Assembly: GCA_030142905.1 (NCBI GenBank)
Contig: JASJOG010000043.1
Location: 1,436,501-1,500,500 of the forward strand
Direction: 5' to 3'
DNA length: 64,000 nt
Origin: Heliopora coerulea
Lineage: Eukaryota > Cnidaria > Anthozoa > Scleralcyonacea > Helioporidae
The first letter of the stretch is position 1; each line of letters begins with the position of its first letter. Both the position numbers and the translations under genes were made by a program. Below the pieces are notes generated by a model. The model was not told where the DNA came from and ran no database searches. It saw nothing but the letters and a program-made list of their open reading frames with translations. Shown one piece after another: positions 36,001 through 46,565 of this stretch.

Positions 36001-39000
36001 ACTTTTTTGTCGTTATTTTCTTTTGTTGAAATGTGTTCCCTTTTAACGTTATATCTTTGTTCCATAAAGACTACAGCAGTGATGATGCCAAGTTGCATAT
36101 TCACCCAAACCGTATTCTAATAAAAATCTTTTTTTTTATTTTATGAAAGACCAGTTATGATGGCAGTGCCATCGATCCAGGGCGTATTCTCAGAAACGAC
36201 ATCGAAATTTTGTATCCAGAAACTACAAAGAACTTTGATCGACTGCCAATTTTGTACAGGGTAGGTGAGCAAAGAAATTGATTTTTGTGAATGATAAATT
36301 GGGCAAGAGAAATTTCGGCTGGAATTTTCCGGATCTGAGAAGGTAGCACATCTGTCGAACTTACACCGGAGACAGCCATTTAAGTCTCGGGTAGCTCAAT
36401 GGTTAGGGCGTCTTACCAGTGATCAGAAGGTTGCGGGGTCGATCTTCCACGTCCGGACGTCATAAACGTTTCTGAGCGTTGGAGTTCGACGAACGAGCAC
36501 TGCCATAACTAATAATGTAAAATACTTAAAAACTTTGCTTATTTTTTCAGATTCTGAAAAGTTGACTTGTGAACAAACCGGTGTGTCTAGGAAGTAGCCG
36601 AAATTCGAAAGAATAGCGAGAAATTTTGAAATTTTTAAATGTCAAAATTTTGCGAACAACACATTTATTGGGAGTTGTGCAATCCAGCTTGCTTATAAGT
36701 CGTTTCTTTTTTGTCAGTGTGGCTCAATTTTGACCGTTGCTTCTTTTATATTTCTTAGGGATTTTGTGGTTGGTCCATTGTGCAAAAGGACAGTTTTATC
36801 GTTCCATCGAATCCTGCAATCGGTGTTCTTCTCTATGACAACAATTACTACGCTTTCGTAAACAAACAAGCTGCTTATGAATTCTCACAAGAGCCCGAAA
36901 GGTTTGTTTCACATTTCAGTCCCTGCTAAAATACTTCGAAACAACTGGAATAATACTTCTTCCATTAACCTTAGTAAAATAACCCTGTAGTTTTGGCAAC
37001 GTCAGCTATAAAGGTTCCTTGCGATCACTATTAATGTCGATTTCAGTCTCTTCCTCTCAATCTCTGTATTTCTCCGTCAGCCCGATCGCGTCTTCCTCTG
37101 TGCGTGTCTCGGTCTCTATGTCTGTCTGTTTGTCTGTCTGACTGACTGTCTGTCTGTCTGTCTGCCTGTCTGCCGGTCTATCTGTTTGTCTGTGTATCTG
37201 TCTGTATATCTGTCCGTCTGTTTTCAGCTCTGTTATTCTTGAACCAAATGTTCGTTCCAGTTGATCTACAGGTGTTAGAGTCTGCCTCAAATCAAATCGT
37301 TAGTCTACCTCAAGCCTTTAGAAAATATTGTGAGCCCCAACAAGGATACAAGCCACAGCCTTCAGATATGTGGCCTGCCGATCGTCCGTTATAACTTCAA
37401 ATCTCTCATTTATACACAACGCTCATGTTTCTGTTGCTGTTAGGTACATCGCTGATGTGGCTTCAGCTGCTAAAAAATCACCAGAACTGATCCAGCTGTT
37501 GGAACTGCACGCTCAGTTTGCTGCCATAACTCCGTACCAGGTGAGAAATCTTCGGCTTGCCGTCATCTCCGTTATAACTTACCAGAGTTCACATGATGGA
37601 TTTCTTTAGTTGGCTCACAGGAAATTAAAAAAAATTAAAATAAATTGTTAGATGTATCTTTATTTATTTTGTTGTTCTCAAAATAAAAGTGAAAATAAGA
37701 AATTAATGAAATAAAAAATATAATTACTTAAAGTTGGAAATAAAATCAAAGTAAAATGATTTCGTTTATAAATTTCTTATTTTTATTTTCACTTCGCTTG
37801 TGTGTATTTTTTTTTCATAAAATAATAATAAAGTAGGGGAAAAAATTTGCCATCAATCTAGGCAGTGATGAAATTCGTCTCTACTATAACTATTATATTT
37901 CTGGCATTGTCTCTGAATAGACAGCCCCACTATAAGTAAGGGTGGGTCCAACTTGAAATTTTAGTTTGGAGGGGACATAAACGGGCAGAACAGCTAAAAA
38001 ATCTCCCGTTTTTAAAAATGTAATCGATCTAATAGCACGGAGGGGTACGACTCATTTGGCCTCTCCCCTGAACTCACCCATGTCTTCTTTACAGACATGT
38101 GTAGTTAGTCTGTCGTCTTTAGTGCGTAATCTTATTCAGCAAACTGAATAAAGAACTTCTCAAGAAGGACAAGCATGGGAAGTTTATTCCGTTACCCTAA
38201 TAAATACCACATGTCCTCCATATAATCTCCTATATAATTTCCTAAATCTTAATAAGTCTCCTCTTTGTGGCATTAAAATAAGAACAGTCTTCTCTCATTC
38301 CATGGAGCGCACTTACCCACCCTCTCGACGCGTGCTGTGAAAATACTGTGAAAATACGTTTATTCATCATTGCAATGGTAAATGTCGTTTTTGGTTTCTG
38401 AAAATGATAAAATCCCCGTATGACTTAAGTCTTCCCTGGTGGGCGCTCTCCCCTTGAGCAATAAAATCGTCTGTCGTTAGCCAGAGTAAAATAATACAAG
38501 TCATATCCCCCCGGAAAGAATTGCTGGAAGAGAAACAAAACGTGTGTTAGTGTCTACGAATTCTGTAAAGTCTGAACGTACTTGTGTTGAAAATGTGTCT
38601 ATCAAACAACGTTGACATACCCTTGTTTCTCTACGAAGGAACGAGAATCTGGAAAGCTTGGTGAAGCACCAATCACAAAATGCGATAGCGGCACTCAGAC
38701 TGACACTCACTTCATGGAGTCAAACATTGTGAAATCCTACGAATGGAATGAGTGGGAGCTCAGAAGGAAAGCTATCAAGTTGGTGAGAGATCGTTTCAAA
38801 TCGTTTTGATGACTTGCATTGCCTAAGGGCTCGGGTGAATGTTTTTAGTAAAGTGTTGAAATGGTGTTATTTTGTACGTAGGCAAACTTGAGGACAAGAG
38901 TTACCCACTCAATACAGACTGATTTGAGCAACTACAAGAGAGATAATGTGACACAGGTTTATCTTCCAAAGTAAGTTATGGCTTGTTGTTGTTGTTATTG

Positions 39001-39517
39001 TTGCTGTTGTTACGATTGTTGTTACTGTTGTTGTTGTTGTTGTTGTTGTTTTGTTGTATTTGTTTTGTTATTGTCATTGTTGTAGTTGTTGTTTTGTTGC
39101 TGTTGTAGTTGTTGTTGTAGTTGTTGTTGTTGTTGTTGTTGTTATTGTTGTAGTTGTTGTTTTGTTGTATTTGTTTTGTTGTTGTAATTGTTGTAGTTGT
39201 TGTTTTGTTGTAGTTGTTGTTTTGTTGTTGTTGTAGTTGTTGTTATAGTTGTTGTTGTTTCTGTTGTTGTTGTTGTAGTTGTTATTATTGCTGTTGTTGT
39301 TGCTGTTGTCTCCGTTGTTAGTATTAGTACTGTTAAAGCTGTCCTCAACTCATCCTTCCACCCTTACAACAACAGGTCATGTGGTACACAAACCAAAAGA
39401 GAAGAATCAACCAGCGTTCCTAAACCTGCAAGATTTATGGCTGGTTTACGTGGATGTAACTCAACCAAAACAACCGTCTCTATGGTGGATCTTACGTTGG
39501 ATGTCGATGAAACATGA
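30052..39517 (+). CDS. CFAP206: CFAP206, cilia- and flagella-associated protein 206
   Basis: CFAP206 belongs to the radial spoke 2/3 base region of motile axonemes (family knowledge). Exons are 30052-30159, 30290-30373, 30572-30662, 31051-31152, 31351-31437, 31675-31833, 31998-32090, 32513-32628, 33411-33530, 33987-34091, 35081-35167, 36150-36260, 36759-36901, 37444-37540, 38639-38782, 38882-38970 and 39376-39517. Phases agree throughout and give about 625 aa (human 622). Conserved blocks are TQAESVIKNIIREIAQEC, KMQVYFDMNYT, LLRSGLGSPTDI, GIRLFNRECGKGGDGIDD, ELFPDDD..VKTD, LYPETTKNFD, SYEWNEWELRRKAIKLANLR and a terminal DVDET. The whole family length is present with no break. Exon 11 belongs to a dispersed repeat family. 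The last acceptor lies about 60 nt after a long GTT tract. Confidence 0.95.
32719..32893. mobile_element. Small inverted-repeat element (MITE-like) in CFAP206 intron 8
   Basis: The left end AAAAAGCCAAAAAGGTCAGG is answered at the right by CCTGACCTATTTGGTTTTTT. Inner parts (AAATACTGA and TCAGTATTT) also pair, so the whole 175 bp can fold on itself. There is no coding capacity and no family name is assigned. Confidence 0.6.
33617..33789. mobile_element. pogo/Tigger-like MITE in CFAP206 intron 9
   Basis: A 173-bp element begins CAGTAAAGCTCACCTAAGTT and ends with the inverted form (AACTTAGGCAAGTTTTACTG). It is flanked on both sides by TA, the Tc1/mariner-superfamily target duplication. Terminal repeats are about 24 bp with a few mismatches. 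It has no transposase, so it is a non-autonomous copy. Confidence 0.7.
35085..35345 (+). repeat. Dispersed repeat copy overlapping CFAP206 exon 11 and the start of intron 11
   Basis: From within exon 11 through the first 180 bp of intron 11 the sequence is related to 8390-8665 in RNPC3 intron 3. The exon itself aligns without gaps over about 24 residues to vertebrate CFAP206 (FP....L.G..VKTD..R), so it is a true exon and probably the older form. The last 60 nt are the AATAAAAT-TCTG-CCAGAATAA module found alone elsewhere. Confidence 0.7.
36384..36460 (+). repeat. tRNA-derived SINE head or tRNA pseudogene in CFAP206 intron 12
   Basis: Box A is TAGCTCAATGG (36392-36402). A box B-like GGGTCGATCTT lies near 36437, with a D-arm GCTCAATGGTTAGGGC before it. 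The acceptor and anticodon stems do not pair well, so I do not call a functional tRNA. Internal Pol III boxes plus degenerate stems fit a SINE head. Confidence 0.6.
37115..37222 (+). repeat. (TCTG)n microsatellite in CFAP206 intron 13
   Basis: About 100 bp of TCTG/TTTG/TCTA tetramers with some variants. No function is visible. Confidence 0.85.
38445..38503 (+). repeat. Dispersed repeat module, copy in CFAP206 intron 14
   Basis: Contains ATAAAATCGTCTGTCGTTAG then CCAGAGTAAAAT, the same module as at 8600-8660 and 35284-35345. It is present here without the exon-like upstream part. Confidence 0.65.
38983..39312 (+). repeat. (GTT)n tract in the last intron of CFAP206
   Basis: About 330 bp made almost only of GTT with scattered GTA, GCT and TTT variants. 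It ends about 60 bp before the acceptor of the last exon. The poly-Val/Cys/Leu and poly-Thr frames it generates on either strand are not genes. Confidence 0.9.
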
Positions 39518-41401
39518 CTCACCTGGATTTGTTAATAACAACTTGCTGTACTCTTGTGTACTTTATTGATCAATAGTACCTAAAGGTATGTAATATAGCA
39601 TCTAATATATGTGCATTTATGAGAACTTGAAGTTCACAACCTTATTGTCAGGTTACCACTTCACACCGTTCCATTGGTCGCACTGCATGCTGGGATACCA
39701 TACCTCACTTTAAACAGCGGCTACTTGTAATGGAAGGTGGGAGTGAAGAGATGGTCGCACTGCATGGCGGTATACCAAATCTCACCTTAAACAGCGGCTA
39801 TTTTTAATGGGAGAGGGGAGGGAAAATAAAAAAATTGCTATTAAAACTACAAAGCATGACGGTACTGAGCCGACGAACGTCCCATAAAGTTCGGTCAGCG
39901 GAGTATAAGATCGAGCCTTCGTTTACACTTTAAACCTGTTGATGTCAAACTTCTACTTCAATGAAACCTACCAAGAAAGAAGTCTCTTACGCGTGGTACC
40001 TCTGATAGAATCAGTATCGGCAACCCAGATCTAAGCCTCTGTCCGTTTGCCATTCACGTCGGTAGGCACCTAAAGCAAAGTTGAGTTTTCGAAAAAAATA
40101 ATCCGCGCGTTTTCCTTTATATTGACGAAGACTCTTAAATTCAGGAAGAAGGATGGTTTTAGATGGTTTCCCTTGTATGAAGAAGTAGGCTGAAAGGACA
40201 GGAAAATTAAACAATGCGTTGAAATGGGAAGTAAAGTTGCTAAATGGAAAGAAAAGAGAGTGAAGCACTTGCTTTTATGGTCGATTTAATAAATTTGAGA
40301 ACATAATATGTGGATCGATATGTTACGTCCGTTTGAAAAGTAGTGAACCAACCACAGCGCGCGACGTTTGGAGACAAGGCGCCCAAGAAAATAAACAAAT
40401 CCAGGCCAAAATTCACCTCGTATGAAAATCTTGAATTATAAGTTGACAAATTTTTTGAAAACTTTTTCAAAACGCAGCGAGAGACACAAAAAAATGAAAG
40501 AAATGCTAATGAAAAAGATAATTAAAATTTAGAAGAATCTCTCCTCTGACCGTTGTCATGCTTGTCTTGTGACAACATCTACAACTCGATCGTTGGTTTT
40601 CTCCATCTCCGCGTGTGTGTTCCACATTGATCGAGCACAATCACGTGACTTAGTTTGATGCGCTACTGACAGTCAATTTCTGAATGTAATAGTCTTCTCC
40701 GTTTACTTGTTCTGCTTGGCTTTGAACCCCAAATCAAAAAATCGCAAGATTAACTAGGCAGCCGTCTCGAAATCCTTAACGTAGTTTCCTCACCTTCAAT
40801 TCCACTTAACTCTAAGGCCTATCACTTAAAACATTTAAAATCTCAGTAAACAAACATGATTGAGCTATCAAAGGTTTCGTTTGATGACAGTCTGATGATA
40901 ATTGTGTCCCCTTAAAACATTATCTCTGCTATAATAAACCACACAGTTGATTTGCTAACAGCTACAACAGGAAATGAAATATCATAACGCGGTAGCGTCT
41001 CTTGCATATTGTCTGTTGCTATAAAGCAAACGTCTGTAATGACTTAGGAAAACTTTATCATCGCCTTCAGGAAAATTCATCCCCCTCACTTGGGCTTCCT
41101 AATGCACACCAGGCTTGTCGCGTTGAGTGATTCCATTTCCAGTTTGCAGAGAATATTTGCTGCAAACCATCTGTGAACGTGAAAAGTGCTTGTGTCAAAT
41201 GCATTTCAAACCACTCCAGTTTCTTAAAGTTTTCGGTTGATGAATTCATCTTTAGTGCATATCAATCAACGGTCAGCACTGGGTGTGCGTCTAACTCTAA
41301 ATAGCTGCAAATGATAAATTATGGTCATACCAAGCCTTGATATGAAACTATAATAAAAAACCGGCAATATTATTACTCGTCTCGTTCAGTGTATTTCGAC
41401 G
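39518..41401. other. Intergenic region between convergent CFAP206 and GPCR genes
   Basis: Holds the CFAP206 3' UTR and the presumed GPCR 3' UTR. A 77-bp tandem duplication lies at 39676-39820. Otherwise no gene or element was recognised. Confidence 0.5.
39676..39820 (+). repeat. Imperfect 77-bp tandem duplication
   Basis: GGTCGCACTGCATG starts at 39676 and again at 39753. Each copy continues through TTTAAACAGCGGCTA or CTTAAACAGCGGCTA and an AATGG-purine stretch. Divergence of some 10-15 percent suggests an old duplication. Confidence 0.75.
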
Positions 41402-42451
41402 TCACTCTTCTGGATGTAGTTTGTCTTCTTCAGAAAGTCGTGAGTCCTGCACAGTATATCTTACACTTACAGTATAACCAGTGTCACTATTGCGTCGACC
41501 ACGACTGCCAAGTACTAAGTTCCTGATCGCCTTCCGAAAGTCCTTATTTAAAGAGGTGTAGATAAATGGGTTGACAACGCTACTGAAGTACTGCAGCATT
41601 TTCACGAGGTTAATGATTTGCGGAGCAGGAGAACTGCACTTGCAACTCGTACAGTTTTTGCAGATGACAAACTTTAAATTCATAATAAACGTTCCCGACC
41701 AACACAACACAAATGCGCCGACCACCACGGCAAGAACTCGAGCTGCTTTCACCTCTTTAAGAAAAGACGTAAGTGTGTTGTTGGTTTCTTTTCGTAACAT
41801 CTTAATCCTGCTGGCCTGTCTTCCAGCCACCCTAGCAATCCTAATGTAAGCCAGCATTATAACAAAGAGCGGGATGAGGTAAGCGAGGATGGTCATCATC
41901 AACACGTAGCTTGTCCGATCCAGACGCGCGAACTTTCCAACAGAATAGTTGAAGAGTCCGTAAAGCCAACTAAATGAGACGAGTAGTAGGGCCTTTCTGG
42001 TAGACATCAGGTTTGCGTATCGGAATGGGTAGTGAATGCAGATATATCTATCAATACTGATGTTCATGAGGTTCATTATCGAGGTAATTCCCGTGATCAT
42101 ATCCACGCCTTTCCACAACTCTTGCATGACTGGAAGATTATAGTTGAACCACGGTTGTCCTTTGACTTTAAAAGCCAGGTAGATAGGAAGCGAGAATGCA
42201 CCGACAATCACATCAGTGACAGCCAAGGAACCTACAAACATATTTGTGACGGTGCGCAGATGACGCGTCTTGACGACGGCTGTTATTACCAGAAGGTTAC
42301 CGGCTATAATGCACGGTATAAAGACACTTAGAGAAAATATTGTCATGATGCTATCTGCTGTGAATTGGTTACTACTATGTAACGATGAATTTGGAGCCAT
42401 GACGTGCCTTCCAGTAGTCTTGTTTACCTCACTTTCATTAAGGCCTGTCAT
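41402..42451 (-). CDS. Rhodopsin-class (class A) GPCR, aminergic-like, orphan
   Basis: An intronless seven-transmembrane receptor of 349 aa. The N-terminus is short, with N-glycosylation sites (NES, NKT, NSS). Motifs seen are AGNLLV (TM1), SLAVTD (TM2), an Asp 17 residues before the DRY Asp (the amine-binding 3.32 position), DRYICIHYPFRY (TM3 end), a TM5 proline, CWSG in place of CWxP (TM6), and QYFSSVVNPFIY (TM7) with the 7.43 Tyr. The conserved TM3 cysteine is Gln and no cysteine occurs in the second extracellular loop, so the usual disulphide is absent. The third loop instead holds CKNCTSCKC. The start is taken as the first ATG in frame; a Met further in (MAPNSS) is possible. The ligand is unknown; amine specificity is inference from 3.32 and 7.43 only. 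Confidence 0.85.
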   Translation of the reverse strand: MTGLNESEVNKTTGRHVMAPNSSLHSSNQFTADSIMTIFSLSVFIPCIIAGNLLVITAVVKTRHLRTVTNMFVGSLAVTDVIVGAFSLPIYLAFKVKGQPWFNYNLPVMQELWKGVDMITGITSIMNLMNISIDRYICIHYPFRYANLMSTRKALLLVSFSWLYGLFNYSVGKFARLDRTSYVLMMTILAYLIPLFVIMLAYIRIARVAGRQASRIKMLRKETNNTLTSFLKEVKAARVLAVVVGAFVLCWSGTFIMNLKFVICKNCTSCKCSSPAPQIINLVKMLQYFSSVVNPFIYTSLNKDFRKAIRNLVLGSRGRRNSDTGYTVSVRYTVQDSRLSEEDKLHPEE

Positions 42452-43737
42452 TTCTGGTAAGCTTTGTAGAAATGAAACCAAGAAATCCCTACGCCAAAAG
42501 AAGAAAAAGAGGTGTTGCCAATCGTTGGAAAGGTCTCGTCTTTCTTCGCGGTATGACCCACTGAAACTTCTATTTGTACGACCCGAAGTTAGACAACAGA
42601 AATAATTTATTCACGTGTGATACTCTTGATGTGAAAGCTGTACCACAAATTTCTCAGTAGAAAAGTCACAATTGTTCAGTAGAACGCGCTTTCCACTTGA
42701 GCATAATCGTTTCTACACACGTCTTGCCGTTTACCTTTCGTTAATTGCATTCTACGTCTTTTCAAATGGAAAACTTTATCCAAATTATCAATCAATCATC
42801 AGTTCGTCATCATACACAAAATCAAATTTCCTTTCCTTTCTCGCCGTAATTATGAATTCTCTTGCGAACAGCGCTGCACGCTAACATACTCCCATTAGTG
42901 AATAAACTTAGACTGTTCTGATGGCAAAACCAGACGAACAATGTCGCTGCCACACAATAATGCACAGTAACCTTGTTTGCCACTTTTCTCTTTCAACTGA
43001 CTGTCTAAGATATTGGATTGACAAGTGCTTCTATTACGCGGAGAAGCAAGTCTTTCAAGAAGTAGTTTGGAAATGAAGGGACAGTTATTTTGACGTGATC
43101 TATGGCTACGATTTCCGAGTTACCTCTTGAAGTGACACATCATTCATTAGAAGTGAGCCTGATAAACCGTTGAGCAGCAGGAGGTTGGTTTAGTCACTGG
43201 AGTGTACCAGCGTAGACCTGCGTTGTCTACTTTAAACTCATACTAAATACCTCAATTTTCTTTGCCCAGTTGCATTTCTCATGGAAACACAAGTGATGAT
43301 TCGTCTAGGGATGACAATTTTACTTCTAACATTGACACCAGTACTCAATGAAGTGGAAGCTTTCAACAATCATATAAACTTGTCCCAGACTAATATAATT
43401 TATTACTTCTTGTTATTTTGTCTAAGCCTGCATATTTACATATTAACGGGAATGTCTTAAGAACAGTTCATTACTTTAGTGATCGAACAACTCTTTTCTG
43501 ATCATCTTTTTTTCTCGCTTTCAAAAACTCATTAAGAATTCATGAGGAAAACACAAAAGAAAATCATAACCATGTCGTGTCTTTAAATGTGATAAAGACA
43601 CATGTGACTTTATCCTGAATTTCTCTTCACGTTTTCTTCAATATTTTTCGCCTTAGAAAACGGAAATTACCAAACTAACGTAAGGAATTAGCGTATAAAA
43701 CGTTTCGTTTTTGAAGCCGTTCAAAAAACTCGCAATT

Positions 43738-43798
43738 CGTGCTTTATCGGACCTATTCCACTCGGCTATCGCCTCGTGTTTTAAATCCGATAAAGCAC
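43738..43798. repeat. Short inverted repeat (GTGCTTTATCGGA ... TCCGATAAAGCAC)
   Basis: Two perfect 13-bp arms are separated by about 33 bp. They could be the ends of a tiny MITE or a hairpin. The context is plain AT-rich intergenic DNA. Confidence 0.6.
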
Positions 43799-44666
43799 TC
43801 CTGCTCGTTTATTAAACAGTACTTCAAAGACGATTAAACATGAAACTTAGTTTTTAAGACCATTTGAAAACTCGGCTGTACCACGTGTTTTCATTCGTCA
43901 TTATCCCAGTTGAAATATCATTTTTTACTTCTGTCACACCACAGACACTCAAACAATTTTCAATCTGCTTAACTGTCTCTGACATGGACGATGATCTCCA
44001 ATGCCAATATTTTATAAAAACATTTAAAGTTAGAAACAATAGTGTCTTCCGCTCGTCTAGATATCTTGTCTAGTTCTATTTAGGATTTTAAACTTCTCAA
44101 ATTACTCGGCGTATACAAATACTGGAAAAAAAAATCTTAAAATCAAGAATATCTCACCAAGGAAAAGGTGAAAAATGTTGAAACTTTGCATACGTATGGG
44201 TGAGAAAGAATGCTTATCACTCTGCACATGATATAGTTGCCAGAGAAACAGTTCAGTCGAAGTCACCCTTCAACTTAAAAAATAAAATTGTAATTTCCGA
44301 CTTTATTAAAAATGTTGTAATCAAAACCAATTACATACAATGCCAACGTATTTAAGAATCTTTGTAGGTTTGCAGGGCGGTAAATATTGATGAAGAGAAA
44401 ACAACTACGTTTTTTTATAAATGAAAGAAGTGTGGAACCGAACGGTTTTCACGACAACTGCGTTTTGTGGGTAGCAATGTGTATTTCCTTACTAGGTATA
44501 CATTGTTGTAATTCTCACTGGTTACTTTATGAAATCCTGATTTTGTGATTTTCCTTCAGCCTGTGTTAACATGCCAGCATCGTAAGTATTAAATTTGCAT
44601 ATTTTGAAATTATGAGTATATCTGGGAATAGTCGATGATATAAAAATAGGATATTGCGTAGATAGT

Positions 44667-44823
44667 GTTAAATAAGGTAAAAAGTTCAAAGGTTGGTAAC
44701 TGCCGTGACTGATGGCAAAGAATTCGAACGTTTTGAACAAAGGCCCTTCGTCAGAGAAAGAAACGTGTTCTTCTTTGCGACCAGTAACGGTAGTTACCAA
44801 CCTTTAGACTACTTACCTTATCC
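44667..44823. mobile_element. Foldback element with hammerhead-like core, intergenic
   Basis: Arms of about 42 bp share AAAGGTTGGTAACT and its complement (44667-44712 and 44782-44823). Between them the minus strand reads CTGACGAAGGGCCTTTGTTC then AAAACG. This matches the hammerhead box order CUGANGA, stem II, GAAA with the last box changed to AAAA. It resembles a shortened Penelope-like terminus. Confidence 0.6.
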
Positions 44824-45019
44824 GGGACTAGGCAAGATATGAACTCACGGAATACTTCATCAGTTTGAAGACGCATTTAAACAATGGCAAAATGGAATTG
44901 ACGATCTTTTTATGTAATAAATACTTTAAACAAAAAGTACTTTATAAAGCGTGCAAGATGTAGGTTTGTCCACAACGGAGTTTGTTAACCTTTGAAATGG
45001 GGCAGTCCTAATGCCTTGT

Positions 45020-45047
45020 GTATATATATATATATATATATATATAC
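45020..45047. repeat. (TA)n microsatellite
   Basis: About 13 TA units, preceded by GTG and followed by CTATG. Confidence 0.9.
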
Positions 45048-46565
45048 TATGAATGTTTTTAAAATTCTTGATTAGAGTAACAGACTAGACGATACGTAGG
45101 TTCAAGTAGTAACATTTCGACTATAGTAAAGTCATCTTGTTCAAGTTTTCAAAGTCACTCAGTTTAAAGATGACTTTTTAGACCTGTCTCGTCTTGTTAA
45201 TAACTCGAAATTAGAGTTTTCAAAATCACTACACAATTCGGATTATATTTTACTTCATATTTTTGAAGCTGTCGGAAGTTCATCGTGCCCTGAGCTCTGT
45301 TCATCTATTAAAGTAGACAAGTAGGCGGGATCTTCGTTCGCTTTGCAATTATTTAGGAGCTTCAGTCTGTACACGAGACAAAAAAGTAGACATGTGCAAA
45401 CATATGCAGCTGATAAATCTGACAATAGCTATTTCTGTGAAATGATTTATTTGACTCTAGGAAATCAACAGAGAGACAGTTCCTTGTGAGAGCTAGCGCC
45501 AAGAATTCTGAGTTACAGGGGAAATAACTGACCAGGCATTTCATTTCAAGGGATTTTTAAAGGCGTTCGCCTCTTTGTCATCGGTCGTAATCTCCAGATG
45601 ACCTTTCAACTGTAGCAACTGGACCTTTTCCATAGCTATCTGAAGAACTGTTCAAACTCCCCGCTTAAGAAAGACCTGAAGCTGGCCCGTACAAAGCCAA
45701 GAGATTTTCGTTCCATGGTGTATATACTTAGCGAAGATACTTGCTTGGAGGAAGGGAGCGGACACAAACATGGGAGATGCCGGTGCCAACAGTGAGACTG
45801 CTGCTTGGTTCACTTTGGTAGAACAAGATTTCCTGACAGCAATTTAAGCCCATTGCTCTGATGGGCTTTCGATCGAAACGACAATACCTCGTTTTTTAGC
45901 CGAGCACCACCTTTGAACTTTTTCTACTTATCTATTTTTTATCACAATTCACTTTTCTGTTTTTCTGGTTTTTTTCCTATTTTCTTTTATTTTATTTTTA
46001 TCAAAACGTGTAGAGCTAAAGTAACAGATTAACTCTTAATCCTGGATCAGCATTAATCACCTTTTGAACAATCAGGGCGAGAGAGCCTGGGTTTGAGGTA
46101 AGGTCAGCACTTAGCTGGGGTACCAAATATTGTGAGATGGATGGCGACGAGGCTGTTGACAAGGTCGATTATTCCATGGTTTTATTTACTAAGTATAAAG
46201 TTTCCATTTGTTCATTTAGGAAAATCGATCAAGCGTTGCCATTCAAGGATTCACTATGGTTAAGGACACGAGCTTTTTAAGTCAATAGTTTGTGTGTCAA
46301 ATCAGCTGCAAAGAACTTCGTTGACTTGTAGTACTTTGTGTTCGAGCGACGAGTATTTCGTACACATTTTGCAAATTTTCCAGTTCCTACATGCGTTGAG
46401 AAGTCAAATATTGTATTCGATATTCACAGTTTTCAAGGCGAGCGAACAGAAAAGGCTTGCACTGGGTTCCTATGACTTGTTGTATTATTGAGAAGAGCTG
46501 GATAAATACGAGATATATTTTCCAGTTCTTGACGACGACCACGGTTACTATAGCAGTACGGAGTA

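Larger units (their letters stand above)
42452..46565. other. Intergenic region between GPCR and SIL1
   Basis: This region is upstream of the GPCR and downstream of SIL1 (both minus). It contains a palindrome near 43738-43798, a foldback at 44667-44823 and a TA microsatellite at 45020. No gene was recognised. Confidence 0.5.

Noticed and set aside
36384..36460. Functional tRNA gene
   Set aside because: Internal promoter boxes are good but acceptor and anticodon stems do not pair, so it is listed as SINE-like instead.
39051..39348. Poly-Val/Cys/Leu and poly-Thr open frames
   Set aside because: Direct translations of the GTT tract in the last CFAP206 intron, not genes.
45836..45890. Hairpin AAGCCCAT..ATGGGCTT followed by CGATCGAAACGAC as another hammerhead
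   Set aside because: CTGATG and GAAACG are present, but the CUGANGA box is broken and no inverted arms were found, so the evidence is too thin.
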